64,000 nt of DNA from Rhodospirillales bacterium (GCA_020638335.1 JACKIT010000005.1:21528-85527); one strand, 5' to 3'; counted from the stretch's first letter, positions 43,966 through 52,735 are shown. Program-made: numbers and translations. Notes: generated from the letters alone by a model not told the origin.

Positions 43966-44301
43966 ATGCCTACAATACTGCCCAAAGACGCCGACAATAT
44001 TCCCTTGCCTGCATTGCGCCTGAAAGATGGCGCCGCGCACACAATCAATGTAACGGCCAGCTCGGCGAGAAACACAAATGCTTTTGACGCGGAAACAAAG
44101 ATCGTCAGCCTGTACGCAACCGGACCTGTTTATCTGAAGTTCGGCAGCGCATCCGTGACAGCCACAACGAATGATCATTACTTCCCGGAAGGCGTCTACT
44201 ACGACGTTTCGATCGGCGACGATAAAACCGGACATCTTTCTCATGTCGCCGCCATCCGTGCCAGTTCGGACTGTCAACTTTTCATTTCCGAAAAACATTA
44301 A
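43966..44301 (+). CDS. Small phage-structural-like protein
   Basis: 111 residues with AAAGGAG before the ATG. No signal peptide. It is beta-rich (ALRLKDGAAHTINVTASSARNT, VYLKFGSASVTATTNDHYFPEG) and resembles small decoration or tail-associated proteins of alphaproteobacterial phages. This is a family-level impression only. It is first of three closely spaced genes behind the LexA-type operator. Confidence 0.55.
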   Translation: MPTILPKDADNIPLPALRLKDGAAHTINVTASSARNTNAFDAETKIVSLYATGPVYLKFGSASVTATTNDHYFPEGVYYDVSIGDDKTGHLSHVAAIRASSDCQLFISEKH

Positions 44302-44323
44302 TGCCAGAATTAAGGAGAGCGTC

Positions 44324-45088
44324 ATGCCTTCACAACCACCTCTACCAATAGGAAAAATTGGGAAAGCGGGCATTTCCAGCAGCGTGTCGTTATCCCCCCC
44401 CTCAGCCGCCTTTTCTCCCTTAGACCTATCGCCCGTTCTATGGTTTGACGCTTCTGACGCAAGCACCATCACGCAAAGCGCCGGGGCTGTCAGTCAATGG
44501 GATGACAAAAGCGGGAACGCTCTTCACGCCACGCAAGGAACAGGGAGCAACCAGCCGACATTTAACACCGACGAGCTCGTTTTCACAGGCACTCATTGGC
44601 TGAATTTACCTGATTTATCCGCTTACTTTAATGGAAGCCAAAACAGAACAATTTTTGTGGTTGGAGAGGTTGATACTGTTTCAAGCGACGAAGGCTTTTT
44701 CAGCCTTGGACCAAATACAACAGGGAATAAATTCCCGATCATGACAAATCTTGGTGCTCTTCGCCTTGAAATTACAGGTAGTGGTGCAACAACATCTCTT
44801 TCTATGTCAGTAGATACATATGCAATTATCGCCCTGAAACTGGATGGTACGACTCTGGGCGATTGTACTTACTACTTAAACGGGACCAGTGAAGCGGTTA
44901 CAGGTGCGAACACTATAAACACAGACGCCTCTAACACCAATTCTATTGGAAGAGTTGCTCTCGGAGATAAACTGAATGGCGCCATTCGGGAGATTATAGC
45001 GTTTGATAGCGCACTTTCAGATGCGGACTTAAATCAGGTTGGTAATTACCTTGAAAATAAATGGGCACTAACATGGACGGATTTATAA
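44324..45088 (+). CDS. LamG/concanavalin-like lectin-domain protein
   Basis: 254 residues from the ATG at 44324 with AAGGAGAG upstream. After a short polar N terminus comes LSPVLWFDASDASTIT and QWDDKSGNALHATQ, a common opening of LamG-like jelly-roll domains. It ends with the usual GAIREIIAFDSALSDADLNQVGNYLENKW. No signal peptide is present, as expected of a phage tail or virion component rather than a secreted lectin. It could bind glycans. Confidence 0.7.
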   Translation: MPSQPPLPIGKIGKAGISSSVSLSPPSAAFSPLDLSPVLWFDASDASTITQSAGAVSQWDDKSGNALHATQGTGSNQPTFNTDELVFTGTHWLNLPDLSAYFNGSQNRTIFVVGEVDTVSSDEGFFSLGPNTTGNKFPIMTNLGALRLEITGSGATTSLSMSVDTYAIIALKLDGTTLGDCTYYLNGTSEAVTGANTINTDASNTNSIGRVALGDKLNGAIREIIAFDSALSDADLNQVGNYLENKWALTWTDL

Positions 45089-45089
45089 G

Positions 45090-45422
45090 ATGAAAATATT
45101 GGAATTTAATAATACACACGCGGCGCAAACGGCATTAGATGCTGTAAATGAGGTTGCCGCTGCATGGTGGGCAGGGCAAGGCTATACAGTAGTGGATGAT
45201 GCGAAAAGTCCTAGTGGAAAGCGTGTTATAGGCAAGAACGCTTTAACAGGTGAGGATGAGCCGGAGAAGTGCGGCACAACTACATGGTCTAAAGTAGAAG
45301 AAAATCCCGATGGGACGTTTTATTTTGATAGCCCTGCAAACAAACCTGCCTTCGCCAAATGGCGTAGCCATCTATCCGGGGGCATGACGATGCCGGAAGA
45401 TAAGGAATTTTCAAAGAGTTAG
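45090..45422 (+). CDS. Small hypothetical protein of the phage-like cassette
   Basis: 110 residues, starting 1 bp after the lectin gene stop, so probably translationally coupled. The N-terminal half is helical with a WW pair (NEVAAAWWAGQGYTVVDD), followed by charged and aromatic sequence (TTTWSKVEENPDGTFYFDS). No family is recognised. The tight packing with the lectin gene suggests that it is a partner or assembly factor. Confidence 0.55.
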   Translation: MKILEFNNTHAAQTALDAVNEVAAAWWAGQGYTVVDDAKSPSGKRVIGKNALTGEDEPEKCGTTTWSKVEENPDGTFYFDSPANKPAFAKWRSHLSGGMTMPEDKEFSKS

Positions 45423-45500
45423 AAGCCTGTAAAATAAGCAAGTCTACCCACCGTAAAGAAAAAACTTGATTTTAGATGACATAACTTTTAACAGGAGATA

Positions 45501-45530
45501 ATGAAAAAATACAATGGCATTCAAGCCTGA
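45501..45530 (+). other. Nine-codon mini-ORF with a strong ribosome site
   Basis: ATG at 45501 follows CAGGAGATA and reads MKKYNGIQA then TGA. A second in-phase choice nearby reads MAFKPE. It may be a leader peptide before the phosphomannose-isomerase cupin gene, or the cut-off start of a further phage-like gene. Confidence 0.3.
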
Positions 45531-45556
45531 ATAAAGGCAAAAATGATAAAATAGTC

Positions 45557-46045
45557 ATGACACTCAATACCGCCATAAACAGAGTGCAAAGATATGCATG
45601 CGATCTTGAAGCCTATAAGATTGGCGACAGCGACACCCGCCCATGGGGCAGCTACGTTGTAACCGGTGTTGGCCCCCTCAAAGACGGCAGCGAATATTGC
45701 GAGAAGACAATCACGCTTATGCCGGGAAAAATCCTTTCTTTACAATCCCATGAGCTTCGTACAGAACTATGGCGTGTAGAAGAAGGTACGCTGACGGTCG
45801 TGCTAAACAGGCAGCGTTTGACCCTGAACGCAGGCGATACGCTCAATATCCCACTTCGAAGCGTACACTGCATGGCGAACCTGACAGGCTATCCTTGCAA
45901 GGTCTACGAAAAACAAACAGGCATCTGCCGCGAAGAAGACATTATTCGCTACGTCGATGCCTATGGTCGCAAAGCGCAAACCATCGACGACGCCAAAGCC
46001 AGCGTTACACTTTACCGGGAGATTTTAGACGAAATTAAATCCTGA
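45557..46045 (+). CDS. Stand-alone mannose-6-phosphate isomerase type II cupin
   Basis: 162 residues with the C-terminal cupin of ManC-type enzymes: RPWGSYVVTG, LMPGKILSLQSHELRTELWRVEEGTLTVVLN, LNAGDTLNIPLRSVHCMANLT. In E. coli ManC this domain is fused to the guanylyltransferase. Here it is separate. It converts mannose-6-phosphate and fructose-6-phosphate and feeds GDP-mannose synthesis with the ManC at the right edge. The metal-ligand His is expected in the QSHELR segment. Confidence 0.82.
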   Translation: MTLNTAINRVQRYACDLEAYKIGDSDTRPWGSYVVTGVGPLKDGSEYCEKTITLMPGKILSLQSHELRTELWRVEEGTLTVVLNRQRLTLNAGDTLNIPLRSVHCMANLTGYPCKVYEKQTGICREEDIIRYVDAYGRKAQTIDDAKASVTLYREILDEIKS

Positions 46046-46051
46046 AAAACA

Positions 46052-47566
46052 TCAGGAAACCAACCGCCTTTTTATTTGTGAAAATATAATTTCTCCCTTT
46101 CCCCACACGACAGCTTCAATACCGGCAGGATAACCAGCCAGTCGCCAAAAAATAGCAAGAGCTCCTATGTAAAATAATAAGCCCACCAACCCCACACCGG
46201 CAAGGCTAAGGGCCAAAACAATCACAGAACCATCCATAACAACCAGAGGCCGTAACAGCCACAAGCTTCCTCCCATAACGAGCAAGGCTAAAACTGTGCG
46301 CCGGAGCACCATAATTTGACAGACAAAAGAACACCCAATCAGCTTACGCACCGCCTCCATACTAACAAGTACCGTAAACAACCCACCGATAATGCGAGTA
46401 CCGACAACCCCCATCACACCATAAGTAACGCACCCAAAAAACAACAACGGTACAACAACGCAAAATTCTAAAACCGTGCGCCATGTCAACATACGCGCTT
46501 CATCAAGCGTTAAGGCCAGCTGATCGAGGTTAATAACGGGCAGAGTTAGCAATGCTGCAAGCGCAATCCATTGCAAAAGGCTTCCTGCCTCTGCCCATTT
46601 TGGGCCTAAAACCAGATATACAGCGGGCACAGCCAGAAGCGCAAGCCCGACAAAAACCGGCCCGGCAAAAGCCAGCATGGCATTTGATGTTTTAAGATAG
46701 GTCTTCGCCAACTCTTCCGGCAGCCTTACACCACGTGCTGAGTAAGATGCAAGCACCGGACGTTTCAAAGGCACAACAATAGACTGAAGCGGAATATTGT
46801 TAAGATCAGACGCCATCGTATACTGACCAAGCGTTGCCTTGGGCACAAAATATCCAAGCAGGAGCTTATCCATTTGCCATTTCAATGCACCGATAAGCTG
46901 TGTCAACGAATTCCACCCCACATAATTTTTAAACAACACCCATTCCGATAGGCAAAAACGGGGCCTGTAAGGGGCGACCCGATAAGAAAGCAAATTCATG
47001 ACAAAAGGCGTTGTAATAGTTGAAACGGCAATCGCCCAGTAAGAATGAGTGGAAAAAGCCAGCGCACACGAAGCGGCAAGCGCAGCGGTTTTCCCCGCAA
47101 TTTCAATGCCGGCTTCCGGTATAAAATTCATCTCCCGCATATAATCAACCATGCGAGGACTAAGAAGACCGCGCAAAATGGGGGCGATAGACAGGGCCAT
47201 CACCAAAGCCACCAGCCGGGGTTCGTCATAGATAAACATCATAACAAATCCCAATGCGCTCAAAATGAGGGCCAACAAAATACCGCGTAAAAAGGCAAGG
47301 GTAAAAGCCGTGTCATACATAGCCTTGGTTGGTTTTGAAACGCGTAACAAAGCAGCAGCCAAAGGAAGAGACGTTACAGTTTCTGCAATAATAACCGATG
47401 TCATGGCGAGCGCAGTCAGACCAAAGTCAGCCGGACTGAGCAGCCGCGAAAGAATGGCCAGAGTAATAAGGTCCAGACAGCGGCACACAAGCTTTCCTGC
47501 GATGGTCAGAGACCCGGCCTTCGCAATTTTGTAAGAAAAAGGTGTTTCTTTTGAGTTAAAAGACAT
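46052..47566 (-). CDS. Wzx-type polysaccharide flippase (MVF/MOP superfamily)
   Basis: 504 residues with about 12-14 membrane helices and no catalytic domain. It opens with KAGSLTIAGKLVCRCLDLITLAILSRLLSPADFGLTALAM, typical of the WzxC-like lipopolysaccharide biosynthesis family (the order is cited; the segment spans residues 14-53). It moves undecaprenyl-linked repeat units across the inner membrane for the Wzy-like polymerase. It is convergent with the cupin gene, 6 bp apart. Confidence 0.88.
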   Translation of the reverse strand: MSFNSKETPFSYKIAKAGSLTIAGKLVCRCLDLITLAILSRLLSPADFGLTALAMTSVIIAETVTSLPLAAALLRVSKPTKAMYDTAFTLAFLRGILLALILSALGFVMMFIYDEPRLVALVMALSIAPILRGLLSPRMVDYMREMNFIPEAGIEIAGKTAALAASCALAFSTHSYWAIAVSTITTPFVMNLLSYRVAPYRPRFCLSEWVLFKNYVGWNSLTQLIGALKWQMDKLLLGYFVPKATLGQYTMASDLNNIPLQSIVVPLKRPVLASYSARGVRLPEELAKTYLKTSNAMLAFAGPVFVGLALLAVPAVYLVLGPKWAEAGSLLQWIALAALLTLPVINLDQLALTLDEARMLTWRTVLEFCVVVPLLFFGCVTYGVMGVVGTRIIGGLFTVLVSMEAVRKLIGCSFVCQIMVLRRTVLALLVMGGSLWLLRPLVVMDGSVIVLALSLAGVGLVGLLFYIGALAIFWRLAGYPAGIEAVVWGKGEIIFSQIKRRLVS

Positions 47567-47599
47567 GATCCGATAACCTCAGGCGCCCCAAACACAAGG

Positions 47600-47677
47600 C
47601 ATAAAAATGATATTAGGCGTATTGGAGTTGCCTTGCCTAAACGAGCGTTCCTATATTACTTTGTCGCTGCTGTCCAA
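47600..47677 (+). repeat. Direct repeat copy 1 flanking a sulfotransferase gene
   Basis: It starts ATAAAAATGATATTAGGCG and ends CGCTGCTGTCCAA, and is near-identical to 48520-48604. Within it TTAGGC and GCCTAA form an inverted repeat around a variable loop, and AGCG/CGCT forms a second. Confidence 0.85.
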
Positions 47678-47686
47678 TGAAAACCT

Positions 47687-48490
47687 CTACAAAGGATTAT
47701 CATGAATTATGCGTGTAAACTTCCCATAGACACTCTGTATTTTTTCATGCATTTCTTCCGTGATTTCAAGGTCTCTTGTTTTTGAGAGCGATGTTCCATC
47801 ACCATCGGCTAAAATCTTGTTAAACTTGTCAGAAGAAAGAGGATCTCCTGCGCCTTCTTTTGTGGAAGCCTTGTGGCTTTCATATTTGTTTTCCAGCGGG
47901 GGAGAAAGTCCAATGAAGGTACTGATTTTATGAAGCTGCACGTCAGGATTTGAAACCAAATCACTATGCGTTAGTCCAAGCCTGTTCCTGGCTCCAAAAC
48001 AATGCCAGGTTTTTATAATATTGCTTACACGTTCTATATAGTACTCAGCGGCAAGTTGGTCTGTACAAAAATCTTTGGAATTAATTCGTTCAAACAAATT
48101 ACGAATGGATAATATGGAAGCCTCAGGCTCTCTTGCCAAAAAAATCGCTTTGGAGTTATAAAAGTCTTCACAAACATTTTTGTCATAAGATGAGTGCAAT
48201 ATTTTATCAAATAAATAATCAGCTTTATATTTCCAGCTTTTTTCTTTTATTTGCCGTACAACTAAATTCCCAAGTTTTGACCGACTTCCATACTCTATAT
48301 GAGCTTCTCCAAAACCGCTTATGGAAGGATGGTTTATAAGTACATTACTAAGCGCCGTTGAACCACATCTCATATGCGCAATAATGAAAACAGACTTACT
48401 GAATTCACATTGGCTGTTCACATTGCTTACGGCAAATCCCAAACAATCCTTTATCAGATTCCGAACAGGACGGTTATTATTTTCTGTCAT
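47687..48490 (-). CDS. Sulfotransferase
   Basis: 267 residues; AAGG lies 7 bp before the ATG. The 5'-phosphosulfate loop is FIIAHMRCGSTALSNVLI, and the 3'-phosphate motif is around AIFLAREPEASILSIRNLFER. The C-terminal GLTHSDLVSNPDVQLHKISTFIGL is typical of the Sulfotransfer family. It transfers sulfate from PAPS to a sugar or other acceptor. The PAPS-making cysD and cysNC genes lie 2 kb away. The gene is enclosed by an approximately 75-bp direct repeat, and its AT-rich composition differs from its neighbours, suggesting acquisition. Confidence 0.85.
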   Translation of the reverse strand: MTENNNRPVRNLIKDCLGFAVSNVNSQCEFSKSVFIIAHMRCGSTALSNVLINHPSISGFGEAHIEYGSRSKLGNLVVRQIKEKSWKYKADYLFDKILHSSYDKNVCEDFYNSKAIFLAREPEASILSIRNLFERINSKDFCTDQLAAEYYIERVSNIIKTWHCFGARNRLGLTHSDLVSNPDVQLHKISTFIGLSPPLENKYESHKASTKEGAGDPLSSDKFNKILADGDGTSLSKTRDLEITEEMHEKIQSVYGKFTRIIHDNPL

Positions 48491-48519
48491 AATTCAACCT
48501 TAAACTTATAATAAGAATA

Positions 48520-48604
48520 CATAAAAACAAATAATGTTAGGCGTATTGGAAAAGTTACCTTGCCTAAACGAGCGTTCCTATATTACTTTGTCGCTGCTGT
48601 CCAA
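48520..48604 (+). repeat. Direct repeat copy 2 flanking the sulfotransferase gene
   Basis: Same element as 47600-47677, with a few changes and a short insertion in the loop of the TTAGGC/GCCTAA inverted repeat. Same orientation. Confidence 0.85.
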
Positions 48605-48655
48605 CCAGAATTTAACATATTTACTTTCAAGTTATAAAATAAAACGGCTAGAGCC

Positions 48656-49585
48656 ATGATATATCCCTATGTAATCATTGCCACAAAGGGGCGCGCAAAG
48701 GAAACTTATATCCTTTTGGACTATCTGGGACGCCAAACGCTTGCCCCCGCGATGACGCTTGTGGTCGGGGCCGATGAGAACGACATCGCCGGATTAAACG
48801 ACCACCCTTACGCTTTTTCAGAAACATGCAAAGTTTTCATTTCTTCCAAGATTGGTTTAACCTGTCAGCGCAACGCAGGACTTGAAGCATTAAAAACCCG
48901 GGGCGCTTTTGACGGCAACCCTCAAAACTTTTTCTGCGCTTTTTTCGACGATGATTTCCGGCCCGCGCCCGATTGGCTGGAAAACGCCGCAACCCGTTTC
49001 GCCAAAGGGGATATTGTCGGCCTGACGGGTCGCGTTTTGGCTGATGGCGTAATGAGTGGGGGCTATAGCGAAGAAGAAGCCGCCGCCTTCCTGAGCGGGC
49101 AAAAGCCTCCCCCTAAACACTGGGCCAACCAAAGCCATGAAAGCGAGACAGACTGTGCCTATGGCTGCAATATGGCCTTTCTTGGCACGGCTGTCCGTGA
49201 TTTGCGTTTTGATGAAAACCTTCCGCTTTATAGCTGGCAGGAAGATCGAGATTTTACCGGCCAATGTTTACGGTTGGGCCGCGTAATCCGCTACCCGGAT
49301 TGTGTCGGCGTTCATATGGGCGTATCGGGCGGGCGCACCAGCGGCCTGCGTTTCGGCTATTCGCAAATCGCAAACCTCCATTATTTGATCAATAAAAGCA
49401 CTGTGCCGTTCAGGGCCGGGTTTATGCAGGCTGGACGCAATTTTGCCGCGAACATTGTGAAAACCCTGATCCCCATCCGCCGCGATGCGGACTACACAGG
49501 GCGCCTGCGCGGTAACCTGATGGCTTTATTTGATATTCTGCGCGGAAAATGCGACCCTCGCCGGATCACAGAAAAAGGATTTTGA
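48656..49585 (+). CDS. Family 2 glycosyltransferase
   Basis: 309 residues with a GT-A fold. The N-terminal VIIATKGRAKETYILLDYLGRQ, a CQRNAGLEAL segment, the DxD-like FDDDFRP metal/nucleotide site and a LYSWQEDRDFTGQCLR acceptor region (candidate catalytic ED) are visible. It adds one sugar to the lipid-linked EPS unit at the cytoplasmic face. A MITE-like element begins 9 bp after the stop. Confidence 0.88.
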   Translation: MIYPYVIIATKGRAKETYILLDYLGRQTLAPAMTLVVGADENDIAGLNDHPYAFSETCKVFISSKIGLTCQRNAGLEALKTRGAFDGNPQNFFCAFFDDDFRPAPDWLENAATRFAKGDIVGLTGRVLADGVMSGGYSEEEAAAFLSGQKPPPKHWANQSHESETDCAYGCNMAFLGTAVRDLRFDENLPLYSWQEDRDFTGQCLRLGRVIRYPDCVGVHMGVSGGRTSGLRFGYSQIANLHYLINKSTVPFRAGFMQAGRNFAANIVKTLIPIRRDADYTGRLRGNLMALFDILRGKCDPRRITEKGF

Positions 49586-49594
49586 AATTAAGTA

Positions 49595-49746
49595 TATAGT
49601 GCTTTCCATTAAGAATCGGACACTATAACCAAAAACACCCTCACCCAAACCCTCCCCCCTCAAGGGGGAGGGATGAGAAGGGTTAGGCGCTTGCGCCTAA
49701 CCCGTAGCTGGGTGGGGGTGTCCGATTTTTAAGCGGAACGACTATA
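49595..49746 (+). mobile_element. MITE-like element A, copy 1
   Basis: 152 bp bounded by TA, with imperfect terminal inverted repeats of about 28 bp (left TATAGTGCTTTCCATTAAGA, right end complementary and reading TATAGTCGTTCCGCTTAAAA). The interior is a nested hairpin (CACCCTCACCC..GGGTGGGGGTG and CCTCCCCC/GGGGGAGG). It has no coding capacity. The TA ends suit IS630/Tc1-mariner mobilisation. A second copy is at 58830-58982. Confidence 0.75.
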
Positions 49747-49763
49747 TTTCTTTTTGACGCAGC

Positions 49764-49913
49764 TATAGTCGTTTGAATTAAGAATTATACAGAGTCGAAA
49801 ATGACTGGCTTTTGAAAAAATCGACGACAACATACATACAGGTACTTTGAGGAGATTTTTTCAAAAACAGCTTCATTTGCAGACCTGTATAATTCTTAAG
49901 TTGAATGACTATA
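49764..49913 (+). mobile_element. MITE-like element B
   Basis: 150 bp with terminal inverted repeats of about 29 bp: left TATAGTCGTTTGAATTAAGA, right complementary and reading TATAGTCATTCAACTTAAGA, both continuing ATTATACAG. The outer TATAGTC is shared with element A, so both may be moved by related transposases. It has no coding capacity. Confidence 0.7.
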
Positions 49914-49934
49914 TATAACACGTGACTACAACCT

Positions 49935-51824
49935 CTACGTATCCATTAACAAAGCCACGATTTTTTCTGCCGCTTCTTCTGCAGACATCTTGTTTGAATC
50001 AATAGTCAGATCCGCGTATTCCGGACGCTCGTAAGGGCTGTCGATCCCGGTAAAATTGGCGATTTCCCCTTTGCGGGCTTTTTTGTAAAGACCTTTGGGA
50101 TCGCGGCTTTCAACCGTTTCGAGAGAAGCATCAACGAAAATCTCGATAAACTCGCCCTCTTCAAACAAACGCCGCGCCATACGGCGTTCAGCACGGAAAG
50201 GCGAGATAAACGACACCAGCACGATCAATCCTGCATCGGTCATTAGCTTTGCAACCTCGGCCACGCGGCGAATATTCTCAACGCGCTGGGCATCAGTAAA
50301 ACCCAGATCACGGTTCAAACCATGACGCACATTGTCCCCATCAAGCGTATAAGTATGTTTGCCCAGAGCATGGAGTTTCTTTTCAACCAGATTAGCAATC
50401 GTCGATTTCCCGGCTCCCGACAAACCGGTCATCCAGATCGTGCGCGGTGTCTGGTGCATCAACGCCGCGCGTGTACTCTTATTCACATCAAGCGCTTGCC
50501 AGTGAATGTTAGAGGCCCGGCGCAAAGCAAAATTGATTGTCCCTGCGCCAACTGTGGCATTGGTGATCCGGTCGATCAGGATAAAGCTACCCGTCGCCGG
50601 AACATCCCGGAATATATCGAAAGGAAAATCCCGTTCGGCAGAAAAGTTGCACACGCCGATTTCATTAAGCACCAAAGAGCGAGCAGCATGCTCCTCCATC
50701 GTGTTAACATTGATCGTGTGTTTAAGCTTCGTCACGCTCACCGGCACCTGATGTGCCCCGGTTTTCATGATATAAGGACGGCCGGGCAGCATTTTTTCGT
50801 CGCCCATCCAGATCAGATGCGCTTCAAACTGATCGGTAATTTCCGCCGGATGTTCGCTAGCGCAAATCATATCGCCGCGCGAGACGTCGATCTCGTCTTC
50901 AAGCGTCAATGTTACGGACTGCCCGGCCACTGCCTCCGGCAGATCACCATCGAACGTAACGATCTTGCTGACACGGGAAGTTTTACCCGACGGCATAACC
51001 TTAATTTCCATACCCGGCTCAATCCGCCCAGCGGCAATCTGCCCGGAAAACCCACGAAAATCAAGGTTCGGACGGTTAACCCATTGGATGGGCATACGGA
51101 ATGGCCGTTCCTGCGTCAAATTTTCAACCTCAACCGTTTCCAGATAGGTCATCAGGGTCGGACCATCATACCAATCCATTTTAGCGCTGCGCTGCGTAAC
51201 ATTATCTCCGCCCAAGGCCGACATCGGAATGCAGGTAATATGTTCTATATCCAGCCCCTTGGCAAAAGCGCGGTAATCTTCTTCAATCGCCGTGAACGCT
51301 GCTTCGTCATAACCAATCAGATCCATCTTGTTCACCGCGATGGCAACATGTTTAATCCCCATCAGGCTGGTAATAAACGAATGACGCCGCGTCTGCGTCA
51401 AAACGCCCTTCCGCGCATCAATCAGGATAATGGCCACATCTGCCGTAGATGCACCCGTTGCCATGTTGCGGGTATATTGTTCATGCCCTGGCGTATCGGC
51501 AACGATGAATTTACGGTTTTCAGTTGAGAAAAACCGGTAGGCCACGTCAATCGTGATCCCCTGCTCCCGCTCCGCCGCCAGCCCGTCCACAAGCAACGCA
51601 AAATCAATAGAATCGCCTTGCGTACCAACCTTTTTTGAATCGCTTTCCAGCGCCGCCAGCTGGTCTTCGAATATCATTTTAGAATCGTAGAGCAGCCGCC
51701 CGATCAGGGTCGATTTCCCGTCATCCACCGAACCGCAGGTAATAAATCTGAGCAGCGTCTTGTGTTCATGCGCTCGAAGATACTCTTCCACATCCTCTTC
51801 AATCAGGGCTGAATCGCTATGCAT
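49935..51824 (-). CDS. cysNC: Bifunctional CysN-CysC: ATP sulfurylase GTPase subunit / APS kinase
   Basis: 629 residues. The N-terminal CysN has the EF-Tu-like G domain: GSVDDGKSTLIGRLLYDS, ADTPGHEQYTRNM and NKMDL, with beta-barrel domains to about 440. The C-terminal CysC from about 455 has WMTGLSGAGKSTIANLVEK, DGDNVRHGLNRDLGF and FVDASLETVESRDPKGLYKKAR. With CysD it makes adenylyl sulfate and phosphorylates it to PAPS. Its start overlaps the cysD stop by 1 bp. In this position it probably supplies the two flanking sulfotransferases, as in NodPQ-type systems. Confidence 0.96.
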   Translation of the reverse strand: MHSDSALIEEDVEEYLRAHEHKTLLRFITCGSVDDGKSTLIGRLLYDSKMIFEDQLAALESDSKKVGTQGDSIDFALLVDGLAAEREQGITIDVAYRFFSTENRKFIVADTPGHEQYTRNMATGASTADVAIILIDARKGVLTQTRRHSFITSLMGIKHVAIAVNKMDLIGYDEAAFTAIEEDYRAFAKGLDIEHITCIPMSALGGDNVTQRSAKMDWYDGPTLMTYLETVEVENLTQERPFRMPIQWVNRPNLDFRGFSGQIAAGRIEPGMEIKVMPSGKTSRVSKIVTFDGDLPEAVAGQSVTLTLEDEIDVSRGDMICASEHPAEITDQFEAHLIWMGDEKMLPGRPYIMKTGAHQVPVSVTKLKHTINVNTMEEHAARSLVLNEIGVCNFSAERDFPFDIFRDVPATGSFILIDRITNATVGAGTINFALRRASNIHWQALDVNKSTRAALMHQTPRTIWMTGLSGAGKSTIANLVEKKLHALGKHTYTLDGDNVRHGLNRDLGFTDAQRVENIRRVAEVAKLMTDAGLIVLVSFISPFRAERRMARRLFEEGEFIEIFVDASLETVESRDPKGLYKKARKGEIANFTGIDSPYERPEYADLTIDSNKMSAEEAAEKIVALLMDT

Positions 51825-52735
51825 CAGAAATAGCCCTCCTGTTTTTTCTGCTCCATAGAAGCATTGCTGTCATTGTCGATCACCCGCCCCTGCCGTTCAG
51901 AAGTTTTGGTCAGCAGCATTTCCCGAATAATCGCAGGCAGCGTATCGGCGCTGCTTTCAATTGCGCCAGTCAGGGGCCAACAGCCAAGTGTACGAAAACG
52001 AACTTTCTTCATGGCGGGCTTTTCGCCCGGTTCCAGCTTCATCCGGTCGTCATCAACCATGATCAACGTACCGTCACGCTCGACGACGGGCCGCTCGGCG
52101 GCAAAATAAAGTGGTACGACCGGGATGTTTTCCAGATAGATATATTGCCAGACATCCAGCTCTGTCCAGTTGGAGAGCGGAAAGACCCGGATCGATTCCC
52201 CGTCATGCTTGCGGCAATTATACAGGTTCCACAATTCAGGCCGCTGGTTTTTAGGGTCCCAGCGATGCGCTTTTGAACGAAATGAAAAAATGCGCTCTTT
52301 GGCCCGGGATTTTTCCTCATCCCGACGTGCACCACCAAATGCCGCATCGAATTGATAGTGATCAAGCATCTGTTTAAGTGCCTGCGTCTTCATAATCTCC
52401 GTATGCAGCGCCGAACCATGCGTAAATGGCCCAATCCCCTGTTTGACGCCTTCCTCGTTAATATGGACCAAAAGCTCGGCGCCAGCTTCCTGGGCCATTT
52501 TATCGCGAAAGGTAATCATATCGCGGAATTTCCATGTCGTATCGACATGAGCCAACGGAAACGGCAGCTTTGACGGATGGAACGCCTTGCGCGCCAGATG
52601 CAGCATAACCGCCGAATCCTTCCCGATCGAATAAAGCATCACAGGATTTCTGCACTCAGCCACAACCTCACGCATGATGTGAATGCTTTCGGCTTCCAGC
52701 CGCTGTAAGTGTGTCAGAGTATTCATAGCTGCCAT
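51824..52735 (-). CDS. cysD: Sulfate adenylyltransferase subunit 2
   Basis: 303 residues from the ATG at 52735 (MAAMNTLTHLQRLEAES); the open frame extends upstream to 52798 without a better ribosome site. It is a PAPS-reductase-fold ATP sulfurylase: the PP-loop is NPVMLYSIGKDSAVMLHLA, followed by FPLAHVDTTWKF, GARRDEEKSRAKERIFSFR, VFPLSNWTELDVWQYI and GCWPLTGAIES. It catalyses sulfate plus ATP to adenylyl sulfate, driven by CysN. Confidence 0.95.
   Translation of the reverse strand: MAAMNTLTHLQRLEAESIHIMREVVAECRNPVMLYSIGKDSAVMLHLARKAFHPSKLPFPLAHVDTTWKFRDMITFRDKMAQEAGAELLVHINEEGVKQGIGPFTHGSALHTEIMKTQALKQMLDHYQFDAAFGGARRDEEKSRAKERIFSFRSKAHRWDPKNQRPELWNLYNCRKHDGESIRVFPLSNWTELDVWQYIYLENIPVVPLYFAAERPVVERDGTLIMVDDDRMKLEPGEKPAMKKVRFRTLGCWPLTGAIESSADTLPAIIREMLLTKTSERQGRVIDNDSNASMEQKKQEGYF

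Noticed and set aside
47600..48604. Integron attC sites around the sulfotransferase gene
   Set aside because: GTTAGGC in copy 2 fits a core box, but copy 1 has ATTAGGC, the opposing box reads GCCTAAAC with an extra A, and the order of the boxes is wrong for attC.
49595..49913. Small RNA or CRISPR-like repeats
   Set aside because: The repeats are two unrelated 150-bp units with terminal inverted repeats, without spacers or cas genes, so MITE-like elements explain them better. No CRISPR array was seen anywhere in the window.
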